Assembly (NCBI GenBank): GCA_022113835.1
Contig: JAILWY010000010.1
Coordinates: 3,559,501-3,623,500, forward strand
From: Atopsyche davidsoni
Taxonomy: Eukaryota > Arthropoda > Insecta > Trichoptera > Hydrobiosidae
Direction of reading: 5' to 3'
Length of the DNA: 64,000 nucleotides
Shown: in pieces, positions 38,130 through 49,175 of the stretch
How the letters are laid out: every line of letters starts with the position of its first letter
Position numbering within the stretch: the stretch's first letter is position 1
Position numbers and translations under genes: made by a program
The notes under the pieces: model-generated
Told to the model about the DNA's origin: nothing
Database searches by the model: none
What the model saw: the letters and a program-made list of their open reading frames with translations, nothing else

Positions 38130-38505
38130 ATTGATACACGAACCGCTCGAGCGGGCAGAGCGACGCGAGCAGCTCGCGCTCAGGAGCGAGTGCAAACAAG
38201 ACCGCAAGGCTTCAACCTTTGAATTCATTTTTTTTTCAGTTTTACTAGGCGAGAATGACAAAGATACGTGGAGCATTTTTTCGTCAAACCTCCTCCCGAG
38301 GGACTCGACAATCTTGGGCGGCTATTTATAATACGGCATTACCATAGAGGCGCCCGCTCCCCGCAGAGAACCGCGGACGATCGATAAAGAAATACCGCGC
38401 TTTGGTTATTTTTTGGTACGAATGCTCGGCAGAAAGTTACGTGTGTGTTTGGGAAAGCAGCGGAGACGCATTGTCGGGGTATTCTATTACATATTTTTCA
38501 GAGGG
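38130..38505. promoter_or_regulatory. GC-rich block with TATA boxes, possible promoter region
   Basis: GC-rich against its surroundings. The minus strand has TATAAATAG (38330-38322) about 46 bases before an ATG (38276-38274) that opens a 108-codon frame beginning MLHVSLSFSPSK; its far end runs into the LINE remnant, so coding is doubtful. On the plus strand a perfect donor-like AGGGTAAGTA lies at about 38499-38508. Either strand could carry a transcript start, or this may be a conserved regulatory element. Confidence 0.25.
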
Positions 38506-38780
38506 TAAGTACCCTGTACGAAAATGTCATTATCCGCGATCTTCAGAGATAAGATCCTTTTTTTTTTTTTTAGTATAATTTAAAAAGTGCCTTTCACTTT
38601 CTACCTTTCAATTAAAGATATGGCGGATTTCTTGTTGAAAGCCTCGCACGTTCTATTTTTATGAAAGGCTCTAGAGCCGTCGCCATGGGTTACCGCCGTG
38701 TTTTAATGGGTCATTTGAATCGCTTCACCCAGGCTTAGATCGCGCAATAACGTCGGGCAGTGATAAATAATACGGCATTA
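38328..38780. repeat. Two exact copies of a 14-mer, 439 bases apart
   Basis: ATAATACGGCATTA occurs at 38328-38341 and 38767-38780, in each case beside a GC-richer block. A shared transcription-factor site is a plausible reading. Confidence 0.45.
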
Positions 38781-38789
38781 GGAATCAAC

Positions 38790-41630
38790 ATACCTGAATG
38801 GGAATACTAATCTGAGACTATATCGTACGTTTCAGCTATTTAATCGCACTTAGGGTGCGATCTAAATCAGTTGTGGCTTTTTTTACGGACGTTACTTGAC
38901 GCATTAGAAAGTATCGATAGTATTTTAATCGATCCCATCATAAGTACTAAATAATTGTTTTTTCAATTAACTTTAAATACGTTTATACTATATTGCAGCA
39001 TTAACAATAATGGCATATAAAAGTGGCATCTAATCCATTTTTTTTTTTTAATGTGTCCATATTGTCGTTTTGTGTCCACGGTATGAAAAAACTATGCAAA
39101 ATAAATCTTTAAGATAATCGTATATTTTATATGTTCAATTTAATGATTTGCAGCAATTGTATATAAAACAGCAAACAAGTAATGTGTAACTTTAAGTTGT
39201 GTTTATGTATCAAAACATATAAAGATTGACCGATACAAGTAATCTTATCAATTCAAGATCGACAAATATAATTCTTAAAAGCAAATGTGAATAAACATTT
39301 GCATATTTAAGTTTTTCATTTAAATAAATAACAAGAGCCAAATATTTATACCCATTTTTTTTTTGTTGATAAAATGATCTAAAGTGGATTTTGGCTTGAA
39401 ACTAGTATCAATATAGGATTTTTATTGACGTTTGTAATAATATTGATGCAATTTGTGAATATTCTTCGAGAACCAACTCATTAAAACTGAATGAAAATTA
39501 AATCGATAAATATCAACACCTTTGCTGCGATTTCTATTTTGATTACCCTTTGATGTTTAAAACAGCGCCAGGGTTAATGGCATCCAAGGCGGATTACCTG
39601 AACTCTATGGAATTGTAAATGTTTAGTATTTTATTTTGTATCAAGTTTACCTTGATTGTTATTTTTTTCGCAATGAATTTAACTGTATCTTGTTTATTCA
39701 AAAAATACTAAAATAATGGTAGAAAATAGATTTAATATTTGTTTTTAGGTGTAGTCATATTTTTTTAATTATCAAAAACAAACAGCCTTACAAATATGGA
39801 TAAATCTTTTAACGCATAAATTTTATGCATTATTCAAGATTTAAACAAAAAATCAATAATTAAACTGACTAATTAGTGTATTTACGATGTTATAAAATGT
39901 TAAATAACATTGTCATTTATAGTTAGTTATGGCATTTAATACTACAACGCTAATTCATTATGAGTGTTAATTTCATTTAGTATACTATTTATTATAAAAT
40001 ATTAATAAAAATGTTAGTTAAAAAAGTTTAACAATATATTACTTTAAATCTAGCTTTTGGGTCTATCCAAAAATACTAAAGCTATTTGTTATGCATGTTA
40101 CCAATGACCTAAAAAGCCTCTGGTAAAAACTATATTTTTAAAATAGTGATTATTTTCATTACGAGACAGCCCTTTTTTAATACACTACAAGATTTTTTAT
40201 TTTATTGAATAAAGTTACCTTATAAATAATATTATCTTTTTTCTAGAAAAAAGGTAAAAATAATGTACAATAAAGCTTCTCTATCAAAAAACCAAAAAAT
40301 ATTATTAAAATAATATTATATTACGACAAAAAAAGTATCAACTCACAGTCCACGTTGACTGTAAAATACCCCAATTTTTCTCTGAATTTTGTAGTGTACA
40401 TTTTATGATTTATTTTAAAGTTAAGTACGTTTCCAAAAAACCCAGAATTAAAATAAAATATCGTTTAATTTATTTAATCGTCTAATATCCGATTTCACAG
40501 TCTTGGGATATCTTGAAACTACAAGGAAAACACTCAACTACTTCTCCCATCTTTCATTTAAACTTTTCGGTCGTGAAAGTTCTCCCAAAAAACCTTACAA
40601 AATGTTATCTATTTCTTTGAATCGCCGAACATACTTTGGCGATCCCTTAAACGAATTTGAAAAATATCTCGTTAATAAAAATACTCAACAACTTGTCCCA
40701 ATTTTCATCGGCGCTTTTAAGTCGACTCACTTTACGCGAGCGCGGTCGACATCAAGATTACACCCCTTTGAATAAAAATAGAGTTATTTCAGTGGGTATA
40801 TCGACGAAATGATCGAGTTTCTATGCTTTATTTTCTTTCTGCTTTTTGGTGCTTCGCAGGTTCGTGTCTCATTTTGTTTGATGTATTCAGTTCTCGGATT
40901 TTTTTATTGGGGTGTGAAATTGAAAATAAAAACGGGTCGACAGTCATAAAAATAAAATGTAGTGTTAAATCCCAAATAAGCAAATGAATATATATATAAG
41001 ATAGCTTGGATAATTTATAAAATTGTTATTTCTAGCGTGTAATAGATATTTTATAAATAAATTCTAATTATTTATAATATCATGGTATCTACGACGAGGT
41101 AAATGAATTTTGAAGGCACTCTATAAAGCACTACTGCGTATTTTTCCTACTCTACATATTACTTGCTAAAATTTGTTTCTCGCTTATTTAAAATCTTCTC
41201 CGTATTTAAAGATATATTATTAAATTTGAAACAAAATATTTATTCATGAAATAAGAAGAATTGTTTGTTTATAAAGACATTGTAAACAAATTGTTTTTTG
41301 TTACTACGGATCTTAAAAAAACTCACAGTAATGTAATATGCTATGTTTAAAATCTACCTGGAGTATTAATTAGTAAAAGTACTGATTTTCTCAATTTTCA
41401 TTAGGGTTGATCAATTGTTTTTGTGCTTGTATATTTTGTAATATATATTCCCCTACATTTTTTAGATTTTTTCAAGAAATCAAGAATAATCTAAATGATG
41501 TAGATACTCCCTGAACGCATTCTTATATTTGTGCACGTGGTAATTTCTCTTCAAAATACTCAATTTACTGCTATCACAGATCAATATCCAATTTATTCCC
41601 TCAAAAATTTAATCCAAACTCTGACGCTTC
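38790..41630. other. AT-rich intergenic DNA
   Basis: No gene recognised. A 90-codon frame at 40503-40775 has no recognisable family features. Confidence 0.55.
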
Positions 41631-41639
41631 AAATATGCT

Positions 41640-42300
41640 ACGATTATCGGCGAATCTGTTTAATAAAAGTGTAATTTGAGAATCAATCTTATTCCATATA
41701 CCAGACCGTTCATTTTCAGCCGTCTTGAAGCCTAATCCAGGTATTTCGTATAATATAATCCATTGGTTAAGCGGGCTTTGTATTTGATAATCAACCAACA
41801 ACGGTTTCTACAAATAAATATACAAATTATCAAAGTCATAGATCAAATTATTTTATAATATACTTTGAACAAGTGTAAGTTTCTATCGCCATTACAAAGA
41901 TGCTTTAGTTATCCATGATAATCTATCTTTTTCTTTAAATGAACGTCCGTTTTCAATCTTCTCGCAGCCTGTTTATTTTTCATGTATTCCGTATAAACTA
42001 ATTCTATAGTTATTTTTTGTAAACTAATCATGTGGTTTAGCAGCCTTTACTTGTGATAATCGATTGATAAAGTTTTTACCAAATAAATATACAAATCATA
42101 AATCATTCTAATATATATTACACTTCTTCGTTTATTTAGTTAATAACGCTAACATTATCAGCAGACGAGTTTATTAGGATGTGTTATATGAGAAACTATC
42201 TTATTCCGTACACAAAGCCGTCCATTTCCAGTCGTCTTGCGGCCTATTAATTATCCAGGTATTCCGTAAAGACTACAGCTGTGGTCTTGTGGGTTATGCG
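41640..42300. repeat. Degenerate tandem triplication, about 240-275-base units
   Basis: A shared segment (like CCGTCCATTTTCAGTCGTCT, then CCAGGTATTCCGTA) recurs near 41706, 41944 and 42219. It is followed in the first two units by AAATAAATATACAAAT. Units are strongly diverged. Confidence 0.5.
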
Positions 42301-43366
42301 ATTACCTTCTTACCCGGATAGGTATTACTTTCAGAAGCCGGGTTGGCCATTTTTGGCCCTTGCTTCCCTAATAGGTTTATTTTAAGGTCTTGAATATATG
42401 TGTAAATAAATCAATTAAAGTTTTCATTAGTATTATTTTAACCCTAACCAAAAAACATATTGAAGACGAAACGAGTGTATTTGTATTATACATACTATAA
42501 GCTATGCTTATTATTAGCATTCTAGATAAAGCAACTATATCTAAATGCATTTCACAGTGAAACAATAATTACGAGTACTTTAAAGAGTCGTTAAAAGAAC
42601 TTTAACCCCAAGCTAAGCGAAATCAGATAAATATCCTGCAAATCGCGTATACCTCCATTGATCGAGGCTCGATAACGAATCGTTAAGTAATGCGTTATAT
42701 TTCAACCCGTTAACAATTAACTATAAGCGACCACGTTGAAATACCTTCTGCCCGGCTGTAATGTGTGCAAGACTGAGCTATAAGTGATAGCTTGTTTGCG
42801 AGAAACTACCACAAAGTTACTGAACTACCTGCATTTTACTCCTGTTGGCAAACAAATTACCGAAGCCAGAGAGGTCGAGAACGCGTCTCAGAACTCGTGA
42901 CGTCAACCAAAAAACTGATTATTACCTATAAACGATAATATAAGCTAATAAGTTAAATATATATTTGACCAAGAAAATATTTTTTATGGCTTATTAAATT
43001 TTTTTAATGTAAAGAAATAGTGTGCATCAAGGCTTAAAATAGCACAGCACGATAAATATTTGTAAAAAACTATTATTAGTTAGGAAAGTGTATAAAGAAA
43101 AAAATAAGTACAGAAAGAGACTTCCCATAGCAACCCCAACCCTTCTAGGATGGGGTGTTGAGGTGCCTAATTCAGTTTATCTGGGTAAGAATTTCTCCCG
43201 TATATGGTTGGTAATAAAAATGCCTCGTTTTTATTTAGGTAAATGAAGTTTATATAAAATTTATACATTGGCTATTCTGCATCACTTGAAAAGATGTATT
43301 GATTTTTATAGTAAGAACGAACGTTGTGTGAAGAATATTATAATTTTTTCAATTTATATATATATA
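42301..43366. other. AT-rich intergenic DNA
   Basis: Nothing recognised. Confidence 0.55.
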
Positions 43367-43624
43367 GTGGGATCTCGACAGCTCGAATTTCAAGGGAAAT
43401 ACTAAAAATTTCGAGTTAATGAGTTTTCGACTTAACAAGACTTTAGAGATATAAAGGATTTAATTGCTAAGATTTTGTCTTAGGAAGCCACAAATGCTAA
43501 GTATATTTTTTGAACTCTATAACTCGAAAATTCGAGTTAAAGAGCATAAATATGTACTATCAATACCTCGTAGGGATATAACATTTTGTTTGAGTTATCA
43601 AGTCTAAATAGTTCGAGATACCGC
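43367..43624. mobile_element. Probable pogo/Tigger-like MITE
   Basis: The left end GTGGGATCTCGA and the right end read inward, GCGGTATCTCGA, match at 10 of 12 bases. Both ends are flanked by TA-rich sequence consistent with TA target sites. Inside are repeated TTCGAGTTA motifs, including TTCGAGTTAATGAG and AACTCGAA-AA-TTCGAGTT. The length of 258 bases has no coding capacity. Similar CTTAACGAGG sequence continues at 43682-43695, so the element may be longer or nested. Confidence 0.45.
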
Positions 43625-43729
43625 ATATTTAGGGGATCAGCGTAAAGGAATGGCAATTTTTTCGTCTTACTGAGGATTACCACTTAACGAGGTTTTATTT
43701 GATTTTAATGATGTCCAAAAACATATATT

Positions 43730-43748
43730 TGTGTGTGTGTGTGTGTGA
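43730..43748. repeat. (TG)n microsatellite
   Basis: About nine TG units. Confidence 0.9.
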
Positions 43749-43749
43749 A

Positions 43750-45790
43750 ATAATCTTAAGTATACTATAATTTCAAATCAATAAGTAAGTAATTGATTCG
43801 CTTTTAAGTATTAAGTATGTCTACATAGTTTTATATTTTTGACTGATGTTAATTGTTGAAATTATATTTTGATATTATCAATTAATAAAAAATATATATT
43901 TTATATGAAAAACGTGGAAAAATTATTTATTTATGTATATATTTTAATTATTTAAATTGGTAAAACTACGCAATACAGCATTTTTACATACATTGCCTGG
44001 TCTCATACAGTTAAAAGACTTTGTCGATCAAATATTTCACCCATTTTAAGACATTTACTTACAATAACTCTTTTACAACAGCACATATAGGCGATATTAA
44101 AAATCAGAACAATATTCAAGACAAACGTCTTTAAACAAAATGTATCTTTGCATATCCAAAAGCTCTAAGTAATTAAAGCGAACATATTTAACGTCATACT
44201 CAGAGAAGCGCTAATGCGATTAACAAGGGACAGATTTCGTCGAGCAATTAGCCGAAATCTCTAATTTGGCTAAGTCTAAGAGGTTTTTATGGATTTAATG
44301 TAAAGCAATCAGTACACGTAGAAATAATATCACTGAATGTTTGTCACGTAACCACGCTAACGAACTCACTTATGTAAGACCTCCAGAAGGATTTTTGGAG
44401 CCCGCATTATAAAATTGATCGACAGGAGCAAGCTCCGTTTCATTTTAAATTATGTATTCTAGAAACTTCCAGACTCACAACTTTACATGTTCTCTGGACG
44501 TTTTAATTATCATTTTAGGTCTGTAATATATTAGAAACATTTCGTCTGAGACAGTCTCAATTTTTGCTGTTGTTTCTAATCCCGGAACAAGATTTTTTTT
44601 GCTTCAAAAATGTTATCAGAAAATATTTTAAAGCCATGCATTTTTTTTTAAAAAGCAAAGGGTGATAATTATCTATCATATACAGCGCTTCTAACCGCAT
44701 TATTTGTTACTTATATTCTGCAATTCGTTCATAATTTCTGAGCTTAGATAGTCATCGCCGTTTATTTCGAAACACGTACATCACACTTAAATTCATATTC
44801 ATTAATCAACATTAAGGTGTCTACGTTTACACCTGTATTCTTAATACGTCTTCTTAGGACATATTATCCAAAAGTAAAATCAGAGACAGCATCCAGACGA
44901 CGAAATTCTATGAAGATGCGTCTCGGTATGATAGCGACGGGGAAGTAACAATGGCGCCGAGATCAAAGAGCAAATATAAACCACAATGTAGTCCTGCGGT
45001 TAGCATGCTTACTTGCCGACTATGAGGTCCCAATTCCTTTATAAGATGTTCCTTCAGTTGCTTAAAATTTTATTAAAATTAAAAAATTGTCTCCGGAGTC
45101 AAAGAAAAGGAAAATTCCTCGAGCCAGACGCTCTTCTGATGCAGGTTTGTGGTACAGCGAGGCCAATACTTGATACGTTCTGATTTGAATAAAATCGCGA
45201 TTGACTCTAATTGTTCAATCTGCTTTTCAATCAAATCATTATTTCAGAGTGTGTTTAATGATTTCCAGTGTTTTTTTGTTTCACGACTAGATTTGCCAAT
45301 CTTTTGGGTGGTTATTTTCTAGATCACGCCATCTTCCTAAAAATTGCCGATTTTAAAATAATTATATGTATTGTAAAATATATGAAACGTTCATCTTTAA
45401 ATCTTGAATGTTAAATTTTATGATGTCCTTAGAATGTATCTATAGGCCTCTTTGATTTTTGGTAACTTATAAGCGACCCGCTTACATAAAAACATCAATA
45501 TATCTTCCAGCATTGTCCGATTATCCGAACTCAATTTTTTTAATGCTTGTTTTATCGCGAGTCACGTAACTCGATTATTAACTTCTGAGTGAATGAATGT
45601 AATCAGATTTGATACTTATTGGCAATGAATTAATCGACATTTCTAGGGTCGTTTTTTTTTGTAATCGTATCTCTAAATATTTGAAAAAAAACTAATAATT
45701 TATTTGAAATTATTATAATTGAGTTAAATAATTTTTATTGCGTATGTTTTGTTATTTAGTATTTTTTAATAAAATTTACTTAATCTGTAT
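43750..45790. other. AT-rich intergenic DNA
   Basis: No gene. A tRNA-like remnant (44992-45037, plus strand: GCGGTTAGCATGCTTAC, then GGTCCCAATTCC) is the only feature noticed. Confidence 0.5.
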
Positions 45791-45803
45791 AATACCAATT
45801 CAA
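45791..45803. repeat. Left target-site duplication of copy B
   Basis: AATACCAATTCAA, repeated exactly at 46054-46066. Confidence 0.75.
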
Positions 45804-46053
45804 TATATATTTTTTAAATTTTTGAGTAAAATACTTGAGTGATTTTCCACATGTTCGTTTTTATTTGTGACCGGTTTCGCCAACCTTTCACGTTGGCATT
45901 ATCAAACACTCTGTTTGATAATGCCAACGTGAAAGGTTGGCAAAACCGGTCACAAATAAAAACGAACATGTGGAAAATCACTCAAGTATTTTACTCAAAA
46001 ATATTAAAATGGAATTCCACCAAGTACTCTGTGTCAAAAATATTGAATTTCTT
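45804..46053 (+). mobile_element. Palindromic Penelope-like element, copy B, with 13-bp target duplication
   Basis: Inverted arms at about 45818-45906 and 45914-46003, then the same one-sided tail as copy A (TGGAATTCCACC to GAATTTC). AATACCAATTCAA lies at both edges (45791-45803 and 46054-46066), an exact 13-bp duplication in normal-complexity DNA. This shows integration as a single unit. The left arm (minus strand 45906-45869) has TTGATAA, GCCAAC / GTTGGC and GAAACCGGTC intact. The right arm has one change in the GAAAC box. Confidence 0.75.
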
Positions 46054-46066
46054 AATACCAATTCAA
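46054..46066. repeat. Right target-site duplication of copy B
   Basis: AATACCAATTCAA, identical to 45791-45803. Confidence 0.75.
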
Positions 46067-47070
46067 CAAAATAATCTTTTCTCAAAATTTCAACTAAAAA
46101 TTATAGCGATCTGGTTTATTTTATGTAGAAAAAATAGTTTTTGGTGCTTTTCAATCATTTGCATTTTCCGCAGTTGATAATTTTGTCCCCAACAGATTGC
46201 AATTCAAAATTGTTTTCCCGTATTTGTCATTTTTTCGACCTGAAACACGGCTACTGAAGTGCTGGGTTCTAATTGGAATATTATTACGGTGACTAACTGT
46301 GCCGAGTTGACAGTGAGTACTTGTCGAGGATGCCTGAAACATCGGTTCCCTTATAATATCACAAAAAAAAAGAAAATAGTAGCAGTTAATTTTCACCTTT
46401 ATTGAAATAAATAACTTTGTGTATGCCCTTAAAGCAACTGAAGAGATTTTTCTATTAAACAATATAAATTGTTACACAAGGTTTTCATTCATTTTTCGGG
46501 TTGTATGATAACGATGTGGAGATAAATTATATGCAGTATTGCCTATAAAATATTAAAATATCATCTAGAAAAAGTTTTGTATATTTTTGCAATATTTTCA
46601 AACATTCTATATGCTATAATGCTTTGATTCATTTTTTATAATATTTATTGCATTGTTTCAGCATAAATTGACAAGGTGTTTAATTAAATGCTTATAAACA
46701 ATCAAGATTATATATTTTAGCAAGCCGGGACTGCGTTTAATGATACATCTATGTGTAGTTAAGACTTAAATTCAACTCTAAAACAATCAGCTAGAGAAAA
46801 GCGATGTTCTTGATAGGTAATAAATTTAATTTTAGCACGGCCTTGGGAACTAGAAAAGGTAGATCGTTCCGTGAATTGGAGATACTAAAGATAACACTCA
46901 CCTTGCGAGAGACGAAACTCGTCTCGTTTCTTCGTAGTAATTTTATAAACAGAACAAACAAAAAAACACTCACTAATTTCACATAAACCATGCGAGGATT
47001 GTCAAAGGGAAGGCAGTCAACAAGCACAGAGCATTCAACATAAATAATAAATCAATGAGAAGTGTGAAAC
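46067..47070. other. AT-rich intergenic DNA
   Basis: No gene recognised. Frames at 46151-46462 and 46804-47027 lie on both strands over the same bases and look like chance. Confidence 0.5.
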
Positions 47071-47125
47071 TAAATGGAGGGGAGGGGGGAGCATTGGTAC
47101 AAGAGTATCGGCAGACACCACCAAC

Positions 47126-47178
47126 CTGTGGATGCTGAGGGCGACCGCGCGGCTGGAGAGCGGCTCGGTTTTCATCAT
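47126..47178 (-). CDS. Possible first coding exon of a leftward gene (unrecognised)
   Basis: On the minus strand ATGATG at 47178-47173, preceded by GGCGGG, opens MMKTEPLSSRAVALSIH and reaches CACAG|GTTGGT, a usable splice donor at 47126/47125. It lies about 350 bases downstream of the candidate initiator, in CpG-rich sequence unlike its surroundings. If real, the next exon would lie to the left, perhaps across a very long intron. A 70-codon frame on the same strand in another phase shows the composition alone keeps frames open. No family recognised. Confidence 0.22.
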
Positions 47179-47492
47179 CCCGCCGCAAAAGTTCAAAACG
47201 CGCGAGCGATCCGAGTCTCTCCTTCCTTATTTACAAAGATAACAAATTTATTTCTGTGTTTACAAAGTTTACGTTAAGTTTTTTTTTAGGCTCTGATGCG
47301 AAATTAACAATGCAGTTTTTTTTTTTTTTTGTTGTTGTGAGTGGCTGCTCGCGCGTCGTCTTCCGGAGAGCTGGTGGTGCTGGGCTGCGCGGCGAGGCTG
47401 CTCGGGTACCTGTCGGAGCTGGAGGCTTCGAGCAGACGACTGTATCAGCTGGCGGACCAAACTGCACTGAGCGCTCAGCGCTGGGAGTCGCG

Positions 47493-47527
47493 GCGTCCTA
47501 CCGCGTCTGCGCCCGAGAACTGACTGA
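47493..47527 (-). promoter_or_regulatory. Candidate minus-strand core promoter (Inr + DPE)
   Basis: TCAGT, the arthropod initiator, on the minus strand with its A at 47525. Counting that A as +1, GGACGC falls at +28 to +33 and matches the downstream promoter element consensus RGWYVT at five of six places. It lies in a CpG-rich block, as many insect TATA-less promoters do. A second TCAGT is about 56 bases further downstream. Motif matches of this length can arise by chance. Confidence 0.35.
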
Positions 47528-47934
47528 GCGGACGGCGCCGCGGAGCGCCCCCCGCCCGCGACGCCCCACCACTGCCGTATTCCGATGAATATTAATTTTT
47601 AATGATTTTCATCTTCACTATTCGCTCTATCTCCAATACAGCGCAAACAATTGAAAATAAAAAATATATACACTATTCAAAAATATACATCCGTTCAAAA
47701 GTTGGGTGCGGTAATTGTAAAATGAAAAGACAATGATAGTAGGTACTTGTTTTTTATCCGACCGCCAAAAAACTTGTACCCAACCTTTTTTTTTTTAACC
47801 TAACCTAACCCAACGAATCGAAATCTGCAATGAACGAAATAAACGCCACAACGGGACTCATCGTCATATGATAGATTCTTATCTCTGCGAGTGCATATAC
47901 ATTAAAAAAATTTCAACAAGTACCTTATAGTATA

Positions 47935-48170
47935 CTAGCGGATACCCGGCGCGTGGTACTACGCTAAATAAATAAATACATTTTTTTTTTTATTTCTTCG
48001 ATCTTAATGCTAGCAGATAAACAATATATTGAGTTTTTTCGGTAGGTGTGTATACAAAGCTTATTCAGCTTTGATTTTGATTGTGGCTTCGATTAACTAC
48101 GTGGCGATAGTTTTTTAACAGCAAGTCTTGTTCCGTTGCACAATTTAGGTGGATCTAAGTTTAAGGATCA
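47935..48170 (-). mobile_element. Helitron 3' end with helicase remnants
   Basis: The minus strand ends in CTAG followed by T (CTAG at 47938-47935). A short hairpin (GCGT...ACGC) lies just upstream, the hallmark of a Helitron 3' terminus. Upstream are two pieces of the Pif1-like helicase: LNLDPPKLCNGTRLAVKK (48164-48093) and the C-terminal SFVYTPTEKTQYIVYLLALR (48061-47990, stop TAA). About 100 residues between them are deleted. The element is dead. Confidence 0.65.
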
Positions 48171-48311
48171 AGTCGGAACAGTGTTTAACTTCGTTACCAT
48201 ATTTCGACCATATTTTGTATGAAATTGTCGAACTGCGGCTGCCAAGCTTTCATTATTTTTGTAATATTGTTCAATAATGAAGACACGTTGTTTTATCGTG
48301 TAACACTCCAT
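48168..48311 (-). pseudogene. Transposon-type helix-turn-helix fragment abutting the Helitron
   Basis: ATG at 48311 opens a 47-codon frame: MEC, then YTIKQRVFIIEQYYKNNESL, then AAAVRQFHTKYGRN, ending TGA at 48170-48168. The pattern matches the N-terminal DNA-binding domain (DUF4817-like) seen in many insect transposon-related proteins. It stops where the helicase piece begins. It could be an older insertion or a fragment captured by the Helitron. Confidence 0.5.
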
Positions 48312-48552
48312 TTTTACTAACCTTAAACTGTCAGCTGTCAAATTGGTTTTTTTTTAAGTGTTCCCAAAACTTTACTGCAAAAATGGCGATAAATTCAAAT
48401 CTTGTGTTAATTTTGGGACACCTTTATATGTATTTACACACTTGTGCATGGCTGCCATTCTGTACCCTGAGCGTGTGTAAATGCGACTTGAAATTATTGT
48501 GGAGGAATGTGCTCTGGAAGTACCCTTTCGAGGTTAGGGGGCTCCTGCTTTG

Positions 48553-48725
48553 TTTCTGCAGAAAGAGTATCAGATCTAAACGCCAAAGCTTTGTAATGAA
48601 ATAATTATATAATAATGATATTGGGCAGCAGCAGTATAAAACTGCGGTGTAGAAGGACCCGGGAACTCCCCTATTTTCCTCTTAGAAAACCATGAACACT
48701 GGTTTAGCGTGAGTATATGCTCAGT
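48553..48725 (+). repeat. Dispersed retroelement-like repeat, copy 1
   Basis: Matches 53034-53222 at roughly 80 percent by eye: GAGTATCAGATCTAAAC, ATTATATAATAATG, TTGGGCAGCAGCA, ATAAAACTGCGGT, TAGAAGGACCCGGG. This copy lacks about 26 bases present in the other. The second copy leads directly into a LINE 3' end, so it is probably LINE-derived. Confidence 0.6.
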
Positions 48726-48838
48726 GAAATGGAAATGAAGGGCACTTGACGAAGATGAAATAAATTACTTGATTTACGAGAATAAGCAAAACTGGTCGTA
48801 TTAATTGTGAACTCACCACACGCTTCTGATGTACTATA

Positions 48839-49066
48839 CATATATCTCTTCTTCTAGTGCCTCTCCTCAGAGGAGGTTGATGAACATTTCGCCGATCATA
48901 TTTCTATCCTGAGCCAGTCTTACCATATCAACCGTATTTCAAACTCCACATCCACGTAAACTTCCTCTTTCCAATGCCCCTATTTCCTTCGATCTTTCCT
49001 TGGACAATCAGCCGTAGGATGCTATATTTACTATTACGAAAAATGTGGCCAAAATACATATATGTA
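48839..49066 (-). pseudogene. LINE C-terminus and 3' end (minus strand)
   Basis: The minus strand reads YFGHIFRNSKYSILRLIVQG, then after decay MVRLAQDRNMIGEMFINLL with a TGA at 48869-48867. It is followed by GAGGAGAGGCAC, GAAGAAGA and an AT-rich end. The FGHIFRN motif and tail match the remnants at 37679 and 53225. Confidence 0.65.
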
Positions 49067-49149
49067 TATTGTTTATTTATGTGATTAGTTTTGCCAACTA
49101 ACTGTGTTGATATTTTTAAGCAGAACTCGGCTTAAAAACGCGTTTCGTA

Positions 49150-49175
49150 AGACTTCCTATGTTTATAGGAAGTCT
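49150..49175. repeat. Short perfect hairpin
   Basis: AGACTTCCTAT and ATAGGAAGTCT separated by GTTT. Too short for a typical microRNA precursor. Confidence 0.5.

Larger units (their letters stand above)
47075..47590. promoter_or_regulatory. CpG-rich island
   Basis: The most GC-rich block in the window, in two parts (about 47120-47220 and 47330-47580) around an AT-rich stretch with a poly-T run. Overlapping open frames on both strands follow from the composition. Most likely a promoter and 5' exon region; direction is uncertain, with the minus strand favoured by the Inr and DPE. Confidence 0.45.

Noticed and set aside
37950..38276. 108-codon minus-strand frame behind a TATA box
   Set aside because: Its last part overlaps the LINE remnant on the opposite strand and its protein is low-complexity Ser/Arg then hydrophobic. 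Noted under the promoter candidate but not called as a gene.
47269..47588. Several overlapping 60-110-codon frames on both strands
   Set aside because: All arise from the CpG-rich block, where stop codons are rare; several need a non-ATG start. They cannot all be real and none is recognisable.
47798..47816. CCTAACCTAACC run
   Set aside because: Resembles insect telomere repeat (TTAGG)n, but only two to three units, so chance or a minor internal repeat.
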